Source: an uncultured Clostridium sp. (GTDB taxonomy: Bacteria > Bacillota > Clostridia > TANB77 > CAG-508). Taken from it: a DNA stretch of 38,924 nt. The stretch is from positions 1 to 38,924 of the forward strand of contig USFC01000004.1 in assembly GCA_900553865.1 (NCBI GenBank), given 5' to 3'. A program made the translations under genes and the position numbers. How positions within the stretch are numbered: the first letter of the stretch is position 1; each line of letters begins with the position of its first letter. This document shows, piece after piece, positions 32,504 to 38,924 of this stretch. The notes beneath the pieces are model-generated. The model had not been told where the DNA came from. It saw only the letters and a list, made by a program, of their open reading frames with translations, and did no database searches.

Positions 32504-33085
32504 ATGAGAATAGGAATAGATATTGATGGAGTATTAACAGACATGGAAAGATTTTTAGCAGATTATGGTTCAAAATATTGTGTAGAAAATAACTTGCCAA
32601 TAAATATAGAGAAAGTTGAATATGATGAATTTAAAACTTTTAATTGGACAGAAGAACAAGGAATAAAATTTTGGAATGAATACATTATATATTATGCTAC
32701 AAAATATCCAGCAAGAGAATTTGCATCAGAAATAATTAAAAAATTAAAAGAAGAAGGTCATGAAATTTATATAGTTACTGCAAGAGATGACTATGGAGTT
32801 CCAAAAGAATATGTAGGAAAAATGAGAGGAGAAATAGTACCTAAATGGTTAGAAGAAAACAAAATTCCATATGATAAAATAATATATACTGAAGGAAGTA
32901 AATTACCATATGTAGTAGGAAACTATATAGAATTAATGATAGAAGACTCACCGGAAATTATAAAAGAACTATCAAGTAAAATACCAGTATTATGTTTTAA
33001 TTGTCAATATAATGAAAACATAAAAGGGCAAAATATTACAAGAGTCTATGGCTGGTATGAGGTATATGATAAAATAAAAAAATAA
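32504..33085 (+). CDS. HAD-family 5'-nucleotidase-like hydrolase
   Basis: The 193-residue HAD phosphatase has the nucleophile motif DIDGVL (Asp6, acid/base Asp8), an all-alpha cap (about 20-65) and the later motifs IYIVTARDD and LMIEDSPEI. It resembles the 5'-nucleotidase NT5C/deoxyribonucleotidase group, which removes phosphate from nucleotides; the exact substrate is not visible. It is transcribed alone from the promoter at 32375-32403 and is convergent with spoVAE. Confidence 0.85.
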   Translation: MRIGIDIDGVLTDMERFLADYGSKYCVENNLPINIEKVEYDEFKTFNWTEEQGIKFWNEYIIYYATKYPAREFASEIIKKLKEEGHEIYIVTARDDYGVPKEYVGKMRGEIVPKWLEENKIPYDKIIYTEGSKLPYVVGNYIELMIEDSPEIIKELSSKIPVLCFNCQYNENIKGQNITRVYGWYEVYDKIKK

Positions 33086-33093
33086 ACTAATAG

Positions 33094-33211
33094 GTAAAGG
33101 ACGTTTGGGGACGGGTCACATTTGTCCTTTACATAATAAAAAATAAATCTATAATAAAATTACCAAATTTATGTAAAGGACAAATGTGACCCGTCCCCAA
33201 ACGTCCTTTAC
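33094..33211. repeat. Perfect 41-bp inverted repeat with self-complementary arms
   Basis: The arm 33094-33134 is the exact reverse complement of 33171-33211, with a 36-bp spacer. Each arm alone folds by GTAAAGGAC/GTCCTTTAC. It contains the GGGGACGGGTCA word. It lies between convergent genes and probably also stops transcription. Confidence 0.9.
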
Positions 33212-33219
33212 ATATAAGG

Positions 33220-33606
33220 TTATTGTTTCTTCATTTTAGGTTTGGCAATTAAAGAAGCAATATATCCGAAGAAAACAGCAGCGGCAATGCCTCCAGCAGA
33301 TGCTTTAACACCACCTACAAATGCACCAATTAAGCCATTTTCTTTAACAGCTTCCAAAGTTCCTTTAGCAAGATTTGCACCAAAACCAGTAAGAGGAACA
33401 GTAGCGCCGCAACCAGCGAAATCAATAACATATTTATAAATTCCAAGTCCACCAAGAATAGCACCGGTTGTAACAAAAACTACTAAAATTCTTGCTGGAG
33501 TAAGCTTAGTTTTATCTATCAAAATTTGACCAATTATACAAATAACACCTCCAACAACAAAACAACGAAGTAATTGCATAAAATTGATACTTTGCAAAAA
33601 TTCCAT
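33220..33606 (-). CDS. spoVAE: Stage V sporulation protein AE
   Basis: The 128-residue membrane protein of the SpoVA complex has four or so membrane segments (VVGGVICIIGQILID, ILVVFVTTGAILGGLGIY) and the conserved GCGATVPLTGFG. SpoVA proteins move dipicolinic acid into and out of the spore. The gene is third in the spoVAC-AD-AE unit on the minus strand, with RBS AAAGGAG. The unit is expected under SigG control in the forespore; that is family knowledge, not seen here. Confidence 0.93.
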   Translation of the reverse strand: MEFLQSINFMQLLRCFVVGGVICIIGQILIDKTKLTPARILVVFVTTGAILGGLGIYKYVIDFAGCGATVPLTGFGANLAKGTLEAVKENGLIGAFVGGVKASAGGIAAAVFFGYIASLIAKPKMKKQ

Positions 33607-33630
33607 AAAAACTCCTTTCTAAAAAGTTCA

Positions 33631-33667
33631 AAAAGGGACAGAAGTACATTTTGGAAACGTCCCTTTT
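33631..33667. repeat. GGGAC palindrome between spoVAD and spoVAE
   Basis: AAAAGGGAC/GTCCCTTTT (33631-33639 with 33659-33667). GTCCCTTTTGGTATT is shared with the hairpin after greA. Confidence 0.75.
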
Positions 33668-33671
33668 GGTA

Positions 33672-34676
33672 TTAATTTTCAATTGCTATTGCATGCGCAA
33701 TTCCTGGAATAGACTCACCTTGTTGAGCAGAAGTAGAATTTGTAAGAGCGCCAGTAGCAATTAATAAAATTTTATTTAGCTTTTTGTCACGTAATTGTTT
33801 GAAAAAGTACCCAGAAAATACAGTGCCTATGCATGCACAACCACTGCCACCACTGTGGGTATCTTGTTTTGACTTATCGAAAATCAACACGCCACAATCG
33901 TCATAATTTCCATTTATATTGTATCCTTTAGTTTTACATAAATCTTGGACTATTTCTTTTCCAATATGACCTAAATCACCTGTAACAATTGCATCATAGT
34001 AGCTTGGTTTTCTACCTGTATCTTCAAGGTGAGTAATTAAAGTGTCAAAAGCAGCTGGAGCCATTGCAGCACCCATGTTATTGGCATCTTTTATTCCCAT
34101 ATCTACAATTTTTCCGGGAGTAATATGTGTTATAAAAGGACCATTTCCATTAGCAGACAAAACGGCTGCACCAGAGCCAGTTACTGTCCATTGTGAAGTA
34201 GGAGGCCTTTGATTTCCTAACTCCAAAGGAAATCTAAATTGTTTTTCTGCACTACAAAAATGGCTAGAAGTAGCGCATAAAACGTTTGTGGCAGCTTTGC
34301 TATCTATAAAGACACTGCCTAAACACATACTTTCAACAAAAGTAGAACAAGCACCAAAAACTCCAAAAAACGGAATATTTAATTCGCGCAATCCAAAACT
34401 TGAAGAAATACATTGGTTTAATAAATCACCAGCAAAGCAAAAATCAATTTGACTGCTAGGAATTTGTGATTTGGAAATAGCCATATTAACAGTTTCTTTT
34501 ATAATTTTGCTTTCAGCTTTTTCCCAAGTTTTTTCACCCCAGAATTCGTCATCTAAGCATTTATCAAAATATCCTGCCATAGGACCTTGAGATTCCTTAG
34601 GACCTACAATTGATGCTACTTCAACAATAGTTGGAGGCGCATCAAAACGGATAGTTTGCTTTCCAATTTTATTCAT
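33672..34676 (-). CDS. spoVAD: Stage V sporulation protein AD
   Basis: The 334-residue protein with a thiolase-like fold binds dipicolinic acid in the family. It starts MNKIGKQTIRFDAPPTIVEVASIVGPKE and contains GACSTFVESM, GNQRPPTSQWTVTGSGA and the C-terminal GLGCACIGT-like GGSGCACIGT. It lies between spoVAC and spoVAE. The RBS is AAAGGATGAT. Its length is standard for the family. Confidence 0.95.
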   Translation of the reverse strand: MNKIGKQTIRFDAPPTIVEVASIVGPKESQGPMAGYFDKCLDDEFWGEKTWEKAESKIIKETVNMAISKSQIPSSQIDFCFAGDLLNQCISSSFGLRELNIPFFGVFGACSTFVESMCLGSVFIDSKAATNVLCATSSHFCSAEKQFRFPLELGNQRPPTSQWTVTGSGAAVLSANGNGPFITHITPGKIVDMGIKDANNMGAAMAPAAFDTLITHLEDTGRKPSYYDAIVTGDLGHIGKEIVQDLCKTKGYNINGNYDDCGVLIFDKSKQDTHSGGSGCACIGTVFSGYFFKQLRDKKLNKILLIATGALTNSTSAQQGESIPGIAHAIAIEN

Positions 34677-34743
34677 AAAATTATCATCCTTTCTGTAATC
34701 TTTTACAAAATGTTAGCAAAAACATTTTGCTTAAAAAGTAAAA

Positions 34744-35187
34744 TTAGCGAAACAAAGTAGCAATAATACCAATTATAACTGCAGTTGAAATACCAAAGAC
34801 TAAAACAGGTCCTGCAACAGTAAACATTTTGCCACCAACACCCATAACATATCCCTCAGATTTGTATTCAATAGCAGGTGAAACAATGGAATTGGCAAAA
34901 CCTGTGATAGGAACAAGGGAACCAGCACCAGCAAATTTACCTATTTTATTAAAAACATTAAGACTTGTTAAAAAAGCAGAAATTGCAATTAAAACAATAG
35001 ATACAATTGTGTTTGAATTAGTTACATCCATTCCTTTAAATTTACAAAAGTCAAAAATTATTTGCCCAATAGAACAAATAAGACCACCAACCCAAAAAGC
35101 ATTGAAGCAATTCTTTAAAATAGGTGAATTAGGAGATTTTTTGTCAACATATTTATTATACTCTTCAGGAGTTTCAATAGGATTCAT
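34744..35187 (-). CDS. spoVAC: Stage V sporulation protein AC
   Basis: The 147-residue membrane protein has several hydrophobic helices (AFWVGGLICSIGQIIFD, IVSIVLIAISAFLTSLNVF) and the loop AGAGSLVPITGFANS, matching SpoVAC. In B. subtilis SpoVAC acts as a mechanosensitive channel for dipicolinic acid release. ATG 35187 is preferred to GTG 35196 because AAAGGA is eleven bases before it rather than two. It is the first spoVA gene here, after the dodecin gene. Confidence 0.94.
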   Translation of the reverse strand: MNPIETPEEYNKYVDKKSPNSPILKNCFNAFWVGGLICSIGQIIFDFCKFKGMDVTNSNTIVSIVLIAISAFLTSLNVFNKIGKFAGAGSLVPITGFANSIVSPAIEYKSEGYVMGVGGKMFTVAGPVLVFGISTAVIIGIIATLFR

Positions 35188-35207
35188 ACATATCACTATC
35201 CTTTCTA

Positions 35208-35414
35208 TTAATCTCTATCGCGGTCAATAGTAAAAGCTAAATCCAATTCAACATAGTATTCAGCAATTTTTTTACCATTAATTTTAGCAGTTTGTTCTAA
35301 AATTTTAACACTAGTTAAATAGTCAATTGTTTTAGAAGCCTCTGCTACTGTTTGAACTATTGCATCTTTCCAAGATACAGTAGAAACACCTGTTACATGA
35401 AGATGTTTTTCCAT
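35208..35414 (-). CDS. Dodecin family flavin-binding protein
   Basis: The 68-residue protein has the dodecin pattern: VTGVSTVSWKDAIVQTVAEASKTIDYL, then KILEQTAKINGKKIAEYYVELDLAF. Dodecins form hollow 12-mers that bind flavin or related compounds. ATG 35414 follows GGAAAGGG. It stands 21 bases before spoVAC on the same strand, so it is probably in the spoVA operon and made in the forespore. Confidence 0.88.
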   Translation of the reverse strand: MEKHLHVTGVSTVSWKDAIVQTVAEASKTIDYLTSVKILEQTAKINGKKIAEYYVELDLAFTIDRDRD

Positions 35415-35489
35415 TTTTATATCAACCCTTTCCTTCAAATATTGTTTTCTTTTTATATAATTTCCTGAAATTTGAAAAATATACAAATA

Positions 35490-35528
35490 TTTTTGACGCA
35501 AAAGGAAACGCCCACAACGCGTCAAAAA
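35490..35528. repeat. GACGC/GCGTC palindrome before dodecin gene
   Basis: TTTTTGACGC/GCGTCAAAAA (35490-35499 with 35519-35528) encloses AAAGGAAACGCCC, related to the CGTTTCCTTTTGG word of the other palindromes. Confidence 0.75.
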
Positions 35529-35622
35529 ATAAATCGAAAAATAAGTGAAAAAAACTTGAAAAGTAAAAAAAGATAAGATAATATAGATATGTATATTAAA
35601 AAAGAAAAAATGAGGAGTCAAT

Positions 35623-37293
35623 ATGAAAACAAAAAAAGAAGGAAAACAAAAAGCAAATATATTATTAAAAATAGTAATAATAGCTATATTTTTAGCGTTA
35701 GTAGCAGCTGTAATTAACTTAGCACCTAACTATATTAGAAACGAAATAAAAGATAAAATGAATATTATAATTAATAATAATGACGTAACTACAAGTATGA
35801 AATTTGATGCATTTGTAGACGAAAAAGATATTGTATATATAGCAACAAAAGATATAGCAAATTTCTTTGATGAGGATATTTACTATGACAATGTATATGA
35901 CCAAATTATAACAACTTCAGAAACAAAAGTTGCAGTGTTGCCAATAGATAAAAAGGAAATAACAGTAAATGGTTCAACTATAAAAATTTATGGAAGTGCA
36001 ATAAAAAAGGAAAATGAATTTTATTTGCCATTTTCAGAATTAAACGATATTTATAATGTAGAGATTAAGTACAATAAAGAAAGTAACATTTTAACAGTTG
36101 ACTCTTTAAATAGAGAGCAAAAGAAGGCAAATGCAAGTAAAGATGTAAGTGTAAAATATAAACCAACAATCTTCTCAAAAACAATTGATAAAATAGAAAA
36201 AGGTGATAGCGTTATTGTAATTGAGAGCAAAGACAATGGTTGGTATAAAATAAGAACAAAGTTGGGCAAAATAGGTTATACTAAAGATATAACAAATGTA
36301 TACTCAGTAAGGGAAGAAATTGAGAATAAAAAGCAAATTGAAGGAAAAGTAAGCTTAGTGTGGGACTATTATTCAGAATATGCCACAGCGCCTAATAGAC
36401 AAGGAACAAAAATAGATGGAGTAAATGTAGTTTCACCAGCATTTGCAAATTTAGAAAAATCAGGTAGCTTAAATATAAACATCGGAGAGACAGGCAAAAA
36501 ATATGTAGAATGGGCACATGAAAACGAATATAAAGTATGGGCAATTGTTTCAAACAATTCATATAAAACTCCAACATCAGAAGTATTAAATGACTATAAA
36601 AAAAGAGCAGATTTAATTAACAAAATTGTAACTATGACAATTTCATACAATTTAGACGGTATAAATATAGACTTTGAAAACATGAATGAAAGCGATAAAG
36701 ATGTATTCTCAAGATTTATAATTGAACTTGCACCACGTCTTAAAGAATATGGAAAAGTATTATCAGTAGATGTTACAGCACCAGATGGAAGTCCAGACTG
36801 GTCACTATGTTACAATAGAAATAAAATAGGAAAAATAGCAGACTATGTAATATTTATGGCATATGACCAATATGGAGTATCATCTACATCAGCAGGAACT
36901 ACAGCAGGAGCAGATTGGGTAGAGGTAAATATTAAAAAATTCTTAGGACAAGAAGAGGTAGCAGCTGAAAAAATAATTTTAGGAATGCCATTTTATACAA
37001 GAGCATGGAACGAAACTTCAAGTGGAGTAAAAAGCACAGTAATCTCTATGAAATACGTAGATTCTGCTGTTCCAGAAGAAGCAACAAGACAATGGAATAA
37101 TGATTTAAAACAATACTATGTAGAATATCAAAAAAATGGAACAAACTACAAAATGTGGATAGAAGACGAAAATTCAATAGAGGCAAAATTTGTACTAATG
37201 CATAATTACAATTTAGCAGGAGCAGCATACTGGCAAAAAGGTATGGAAAAAGAAGGAATATGGGAGCTAGTTGAAAAAGAAATAAACAAATAG
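35623..37293 (+). CDS. Membrane-anchored GH18 glycoside hydrolase
   Basis: The 556-residue protein has an N-terminal membrane anchor (about 11-33), then a copper-amine-oxidase-like N-terminal domain (about 50-165). A bacterial SH3 domain (about 166-230) and a GH18 catalytic domain (about 235-550) follow. The GH18 motif LDGINIDFEN has the acid Glu352 with Asp345 and Asp350. This architecture is typical of spore or wall-modifying hydrolases in Clostridia, acting on N-acetylglucosamine polymers such as peptidoglycan. GAGGAG precedes the start. Confidence 0.9.
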   Translation: MKTKKEGKQKANILLKIVIIAIFLALVAAVINLAPNYIRNEIKDKMNIIINNNDVTTSMKFDAFVDEKDIVYIATKDIANFFDEDIYYDNVYDQIITTSETKVAVLPIDKKEITVNGSTIKIYGSAIKKENEFYLPFSELNDIYNVEIKYNKESNILTVDSLNREQKKANASKDVSVKYKPTIFSKTIDKIEKGDSVIVIESKDNGWYKIRTKLGKIGYTKDITNVYSVREEIENKKQIEGKVSLVWDYYSEYATAPNRQGTKIDGVNVVSPAFANLEKSGSLNINIGETGKKYVEWAHENEYKVWAIVSNNSYKTPTSEVLNDYKKRADLINKIVTMTISYNLDGINIDFENMNESDKDVFSRFIIELAPRLKEYGKVLSVDVTAPDGSPDWSLCYNRNKIGKIADYVIFMAYDQYGVSSTSAGTTAGADWVEVNIKKFLGQEEVAAEKIILGMPFYTRAWNETSSGVKSTVISMKYVDSAVPEEATRQWNNDLKQYYVEYQKNGTNYKMWIEDENSIEAKFVLMHNYNLAGAAYWQKGMEKEGIWELVEKEINK

Positions 37294-37302
37294 GAATAAA
37301 AG

Positions 37303-37347
37303 AAAATCACCAACATATAATTAAAAAAATTATAAGAGGTGATTTTT
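37303..37347 (+). promoter_or_regulatory. Terminator-like hairpin holding the RBS of the next gene
   Basis: AAAATCACC (37303-37311) pairs with GGTGATTTT (37338-37346), with inner ATAATT/AATTAT and a T-run. The T-run runs into the TTG start (37348). The RBS GAGGTGA is in the 3' arm. Confidence 0.6.
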
Positions 37348-38214
37348 TTGAAAAGTATTTTTATAAAAGAATTAGAAGAAAAAGATAAAAAGCATATATA
37401 TAATGAATTTTCAGAAATAATAAGAAAATTAATACTATTTTGGAAGGTAAAATTAAATAAAATAATAGTAAAAAAAATAGATGAGAATCGAGAAATATAC
37501 TTAATTCCAAATATAGAAAGAAAAAATATTTGCAACAAAATATGTGAAAAAATTTTAAAGGAAAAAACAAGGACACAAAAGGTACAAGCAGTTTTAGCAG
37601 AAAAAATAAAAAAGCATCAAAAGAAATTTTCAAAAATTAAAATAGTAGATGGAAAAAACATTATGGCAGAGAACATAGAAAGCATAGTTAAATTCATATT
37701 AAAAGAAAAGCCAATAGAAATGCAAAGCATTTACATATTAACCAATAGTTATGATAAAGAAAGCATAAATATTGTAAAAAGATTAGAGGCATCTGTAAAA
37801 ACAATAAACATAATAACCAAAAGTGTAGAAAAGTACAAAGTGCTAGAAGAAAATCTTATAAAAAGTGGTGTGGCAATAACCATAGCAAATAATAAAAGAA
37901 AAAGTTTAAAAAAGGCAGAACTAATAATAAACATAAATATGACAAACGAAGAGTTGAATACATATCAGATATTTAGAAATGCAGTTATAATAAATATATC
38001 AAAAGAAAAATTAATAAATATAAAAGGTTTTGAAGGAACAATAGTAAATAACATAGACATAGCTTTAGAGCCACTTGAAATTTTAAGAGAAACCAATATA
38101 GGAGAAAACTTTAGAAAAGTAGAAATATACCAAACATACACAAAAGAAGAAAAAGAAAAGCAAAAAATACATATAAAAAAATTATATGGAAACAATGGAG
38201 AAGTAAAAATATAG
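37348..38214 (+). CDS. Unrecognised 288-residue protein, Rossmann-like C-terminal half
   Basis: The start TTG 37348 is chosen for GAGGTGA before it. The first 110 residues are lysine-rich and helical. Residues about 130-230 alternate strand and helix (MQSIYILTNSYDKESINIVKRLE, VAITIANNKRKSLKKAELIININ), like a nucleotide-binding fold. I cannot name the family. It lies between the GH18 gene and greA. It is probably cytoplasmic, as no signal peptide is seen. Confidence 0.6.
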   Translation: MKSIFIKELEEKDKKHIYNEFSEIIRKLILFWKVKLNKIIVKKIDENREIYLIPNIERKNICNKICEKILKEKTRTQKVQAVLAEKIKKHQKKFSKIKIVDGKNIMAENIESIVKFILKEKPIEMQSIYILTNSYDKESINIVKRLEASVKTINIITKSVEKYKVLEENLIKSGVAITIANNKRKSLKKAELIININMTNEELNTYQIFRNAVIINISKEKLINIKGFEGTIVNNIDIALEPLEILRETNIGENFRKVEIYQTYTKEEKEKQKIHIKKLYGNNGEVKI

Positions 38215-38322
38215 TAAAAAAATGTTGACTTTAACGGGGAAAATTGCTGTAAATTATTGACAAAGCAAAAAAAGTGGATTAATATAATAAGGCAATCTAA
38301 ATTTAACCAAGGAGGATTTATT

Positions 38323-38802
38323 ATGGAAGAAAATAAAGAAGTGTTATTAACACAAGAAGGATTTAATAAATTAGAAGAAGAATTAGAGTATTTAAGAACA
38401 GAAAAAAGGGCAGAAGTTGCAGAAAGAATAAAAGTAGCATTAGGTTTTGGTGACTTATCTGAAAACTCAGAATATGATGAAGCAAAAACAGCACAAGCTG
38501 AAAATGAAGCTAAAATTGCAGACTTAGAAAACAAAATTCGTTATGCAAAAATAATAGATGAATCAGAAATAGACACAAAAACAGTTCAAGTTGGAAATGT
38601 AGTAAAAGTATATGACATGGAATTTGAAGAAGAAGAAACATACACAATAGTAGGTTCAACAGAAGTAGACTTATCTCAAAACAAAATATCAAATGAATCT
38701 CCAATGGGAGCTGCTCTACTAGGTGCAAAAAAGAATGAAATAGTAGCAGTAAATGCACCAGCAGGAGTTATGAAATACAAAGTATTATCAATAACAAAAT
38801 AA
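38323..38802 (+). CDS. greA: Transcription elongation factor GreA
   Basis: The 159-residue protein has the GreA N-terminal coiled coil, with the tip DLSENSEYDEAK that enters the polymerase secondary channel. The C-terminal domain has TYTIVGSTEVD and ISNESPMGAALLG. GreA promotes cleavage of backtracked RNA. ATG 38323 follows AAGGAGG; the longer frame from 38257 has no RBS. TTGACA near 38258 with a TAATAT/TATAAT -10 is a plausible promoter. Confidence 0.96.
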   Translation: MEENKEVLLTQEGFNKLEEELEYLRTEKRAEVAERIKVALGFGDLSENSEYDEAKTAQAENEAKIADLENKIRYAKIIDESEIDTKTVQVGNVVKVYDMEFEEEETYTIVGSTEVDLSQNKISNESPMGAALLGAKKNEIVAVNAPAGVMKYKVLSITK

Positions 38803-38813
38803 TAAGCTCCATT

Positions 38814-38860
38814 AGGGACGTTTCCTTTTGGTTAAGAAAGTCCCTTTTGGTATTTTTTTA
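38814..38860 (+). terminator. greA terminator / GGGAC palindrome
   Basis: AGGGAC (38814-38819) pairs with GTCCCT (38840-38845), followed by TTTTGG and a T-run. The GTCCCTTTTGGTATT end is shared with 33659-33673. Confidence 0.75.
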
Positions 38861-38924
38861 ACATTAAATATAAGAGTATATATATTATTTTTATACCTTG
38901 GTGTCGCGGCCTTCCTTTTATAAA

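Noticed and set aside
1..38924. CRISPR array or tRNA/rRNA genes
   Set aside because: No regularly spaced repeats or tRNA/rRNA sequence were seen on either strand.

Overview
The window is an AT-rich stretch of a spore-forming member of the Clostridia (Bacillota), probably an uncultured gut lineage. This is inferred from the very low GC content, spoVAC-spoVAD-spoVAE, CotF-type coat genes and spoIIID, pyruvate formate-lyase with its activase, and the clostridial pairing of a DNA-repair radical SAM protein with a TIGR03915-type partner. No tRNA, rRNA or CRISPR array was seen.

Layout: 1-1627 WG-repeat protein; 1667-2900 rpsF-ssb-rpsR operon; 2977-4833 CnaB-repeat surface protein ending exactly at an LPRTG-type motif; 4930-5481 DUF4160/DUF2442-like pair; 5557-7395 patatin phospholipase and metal-exporter-like permease; 7478-11583 pflA, a frameshifted ORF6N protein and pflB; 11757-12639 two paralogous XRE regulators; 13036-15105 DNA-repair pair, with a frameshift near the start of the radical SAM gene; 15395-15895 trmL; 16026-16454 coat proteins; 16635-19333 two unrecognised proteins; 19446-30588 spoIIID split by a mobile element; 30685-32195 infC-rpmI-rplT with an L20-type leader; 32504-33085 HAD nucleotidase; 33220-35414 spoVAE/AD/AC and dodecin; 35623-38802 GH18 hydrolase, an unrecognised protein and greA.

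The main discovery is that spoIIID, the mother-cell sporulation regulator, is cut in two by a 10,873-bp element. The 5' part (19446-19562) encodes the N-terminus through the recognition-helix sequence SKSTVH. The 3' part (30430-30588) encodes the rest (KDLSERILKINP onward). A shared 7-bp core (GTACACA at 19557 and 30430) joins them in frame into a complete 89-residue SpoIIID. The element carries its own large serine recombinase next to the right junction. Its deduced attP has two nested inverted repeats centred on the same CA dinucleotide, as expected for a serine-integrase site. This is the logic of the skin element in sigK, but in spoIIID. It could be a sporulation-timed excision system, or a plain insertion that has disabled the gene; sequence alone cannot decide.

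The element also encodes TnpV, a MobV relaxase with a pMV158-like oriT, an ECF sigma factor with a membrane partner, two ribbon-helix-helix paralogues, a zinc-ribbon protein, an HTH protein and a 59-residue protein that could be a directionality factor. It therefore looks like an integrative mobilizable element (IME). In the integrated state tnpV lies 14 bp behind the truncated spoIIID reading frame, so it should be transcribed from the spoIIID promoter, and the last codons of the recombinase gene come from host spoIIID sequence.

Other recurring signals are a family of dispersed intergenic palindromes with GGACG/CGTCC ends, three genes whose ribosome-binding site lies in the 3' arm of a hairpin just upstream of the start, and several one-base frameshifts that all fall at short CGG/CCG spots and may be consensus errors.
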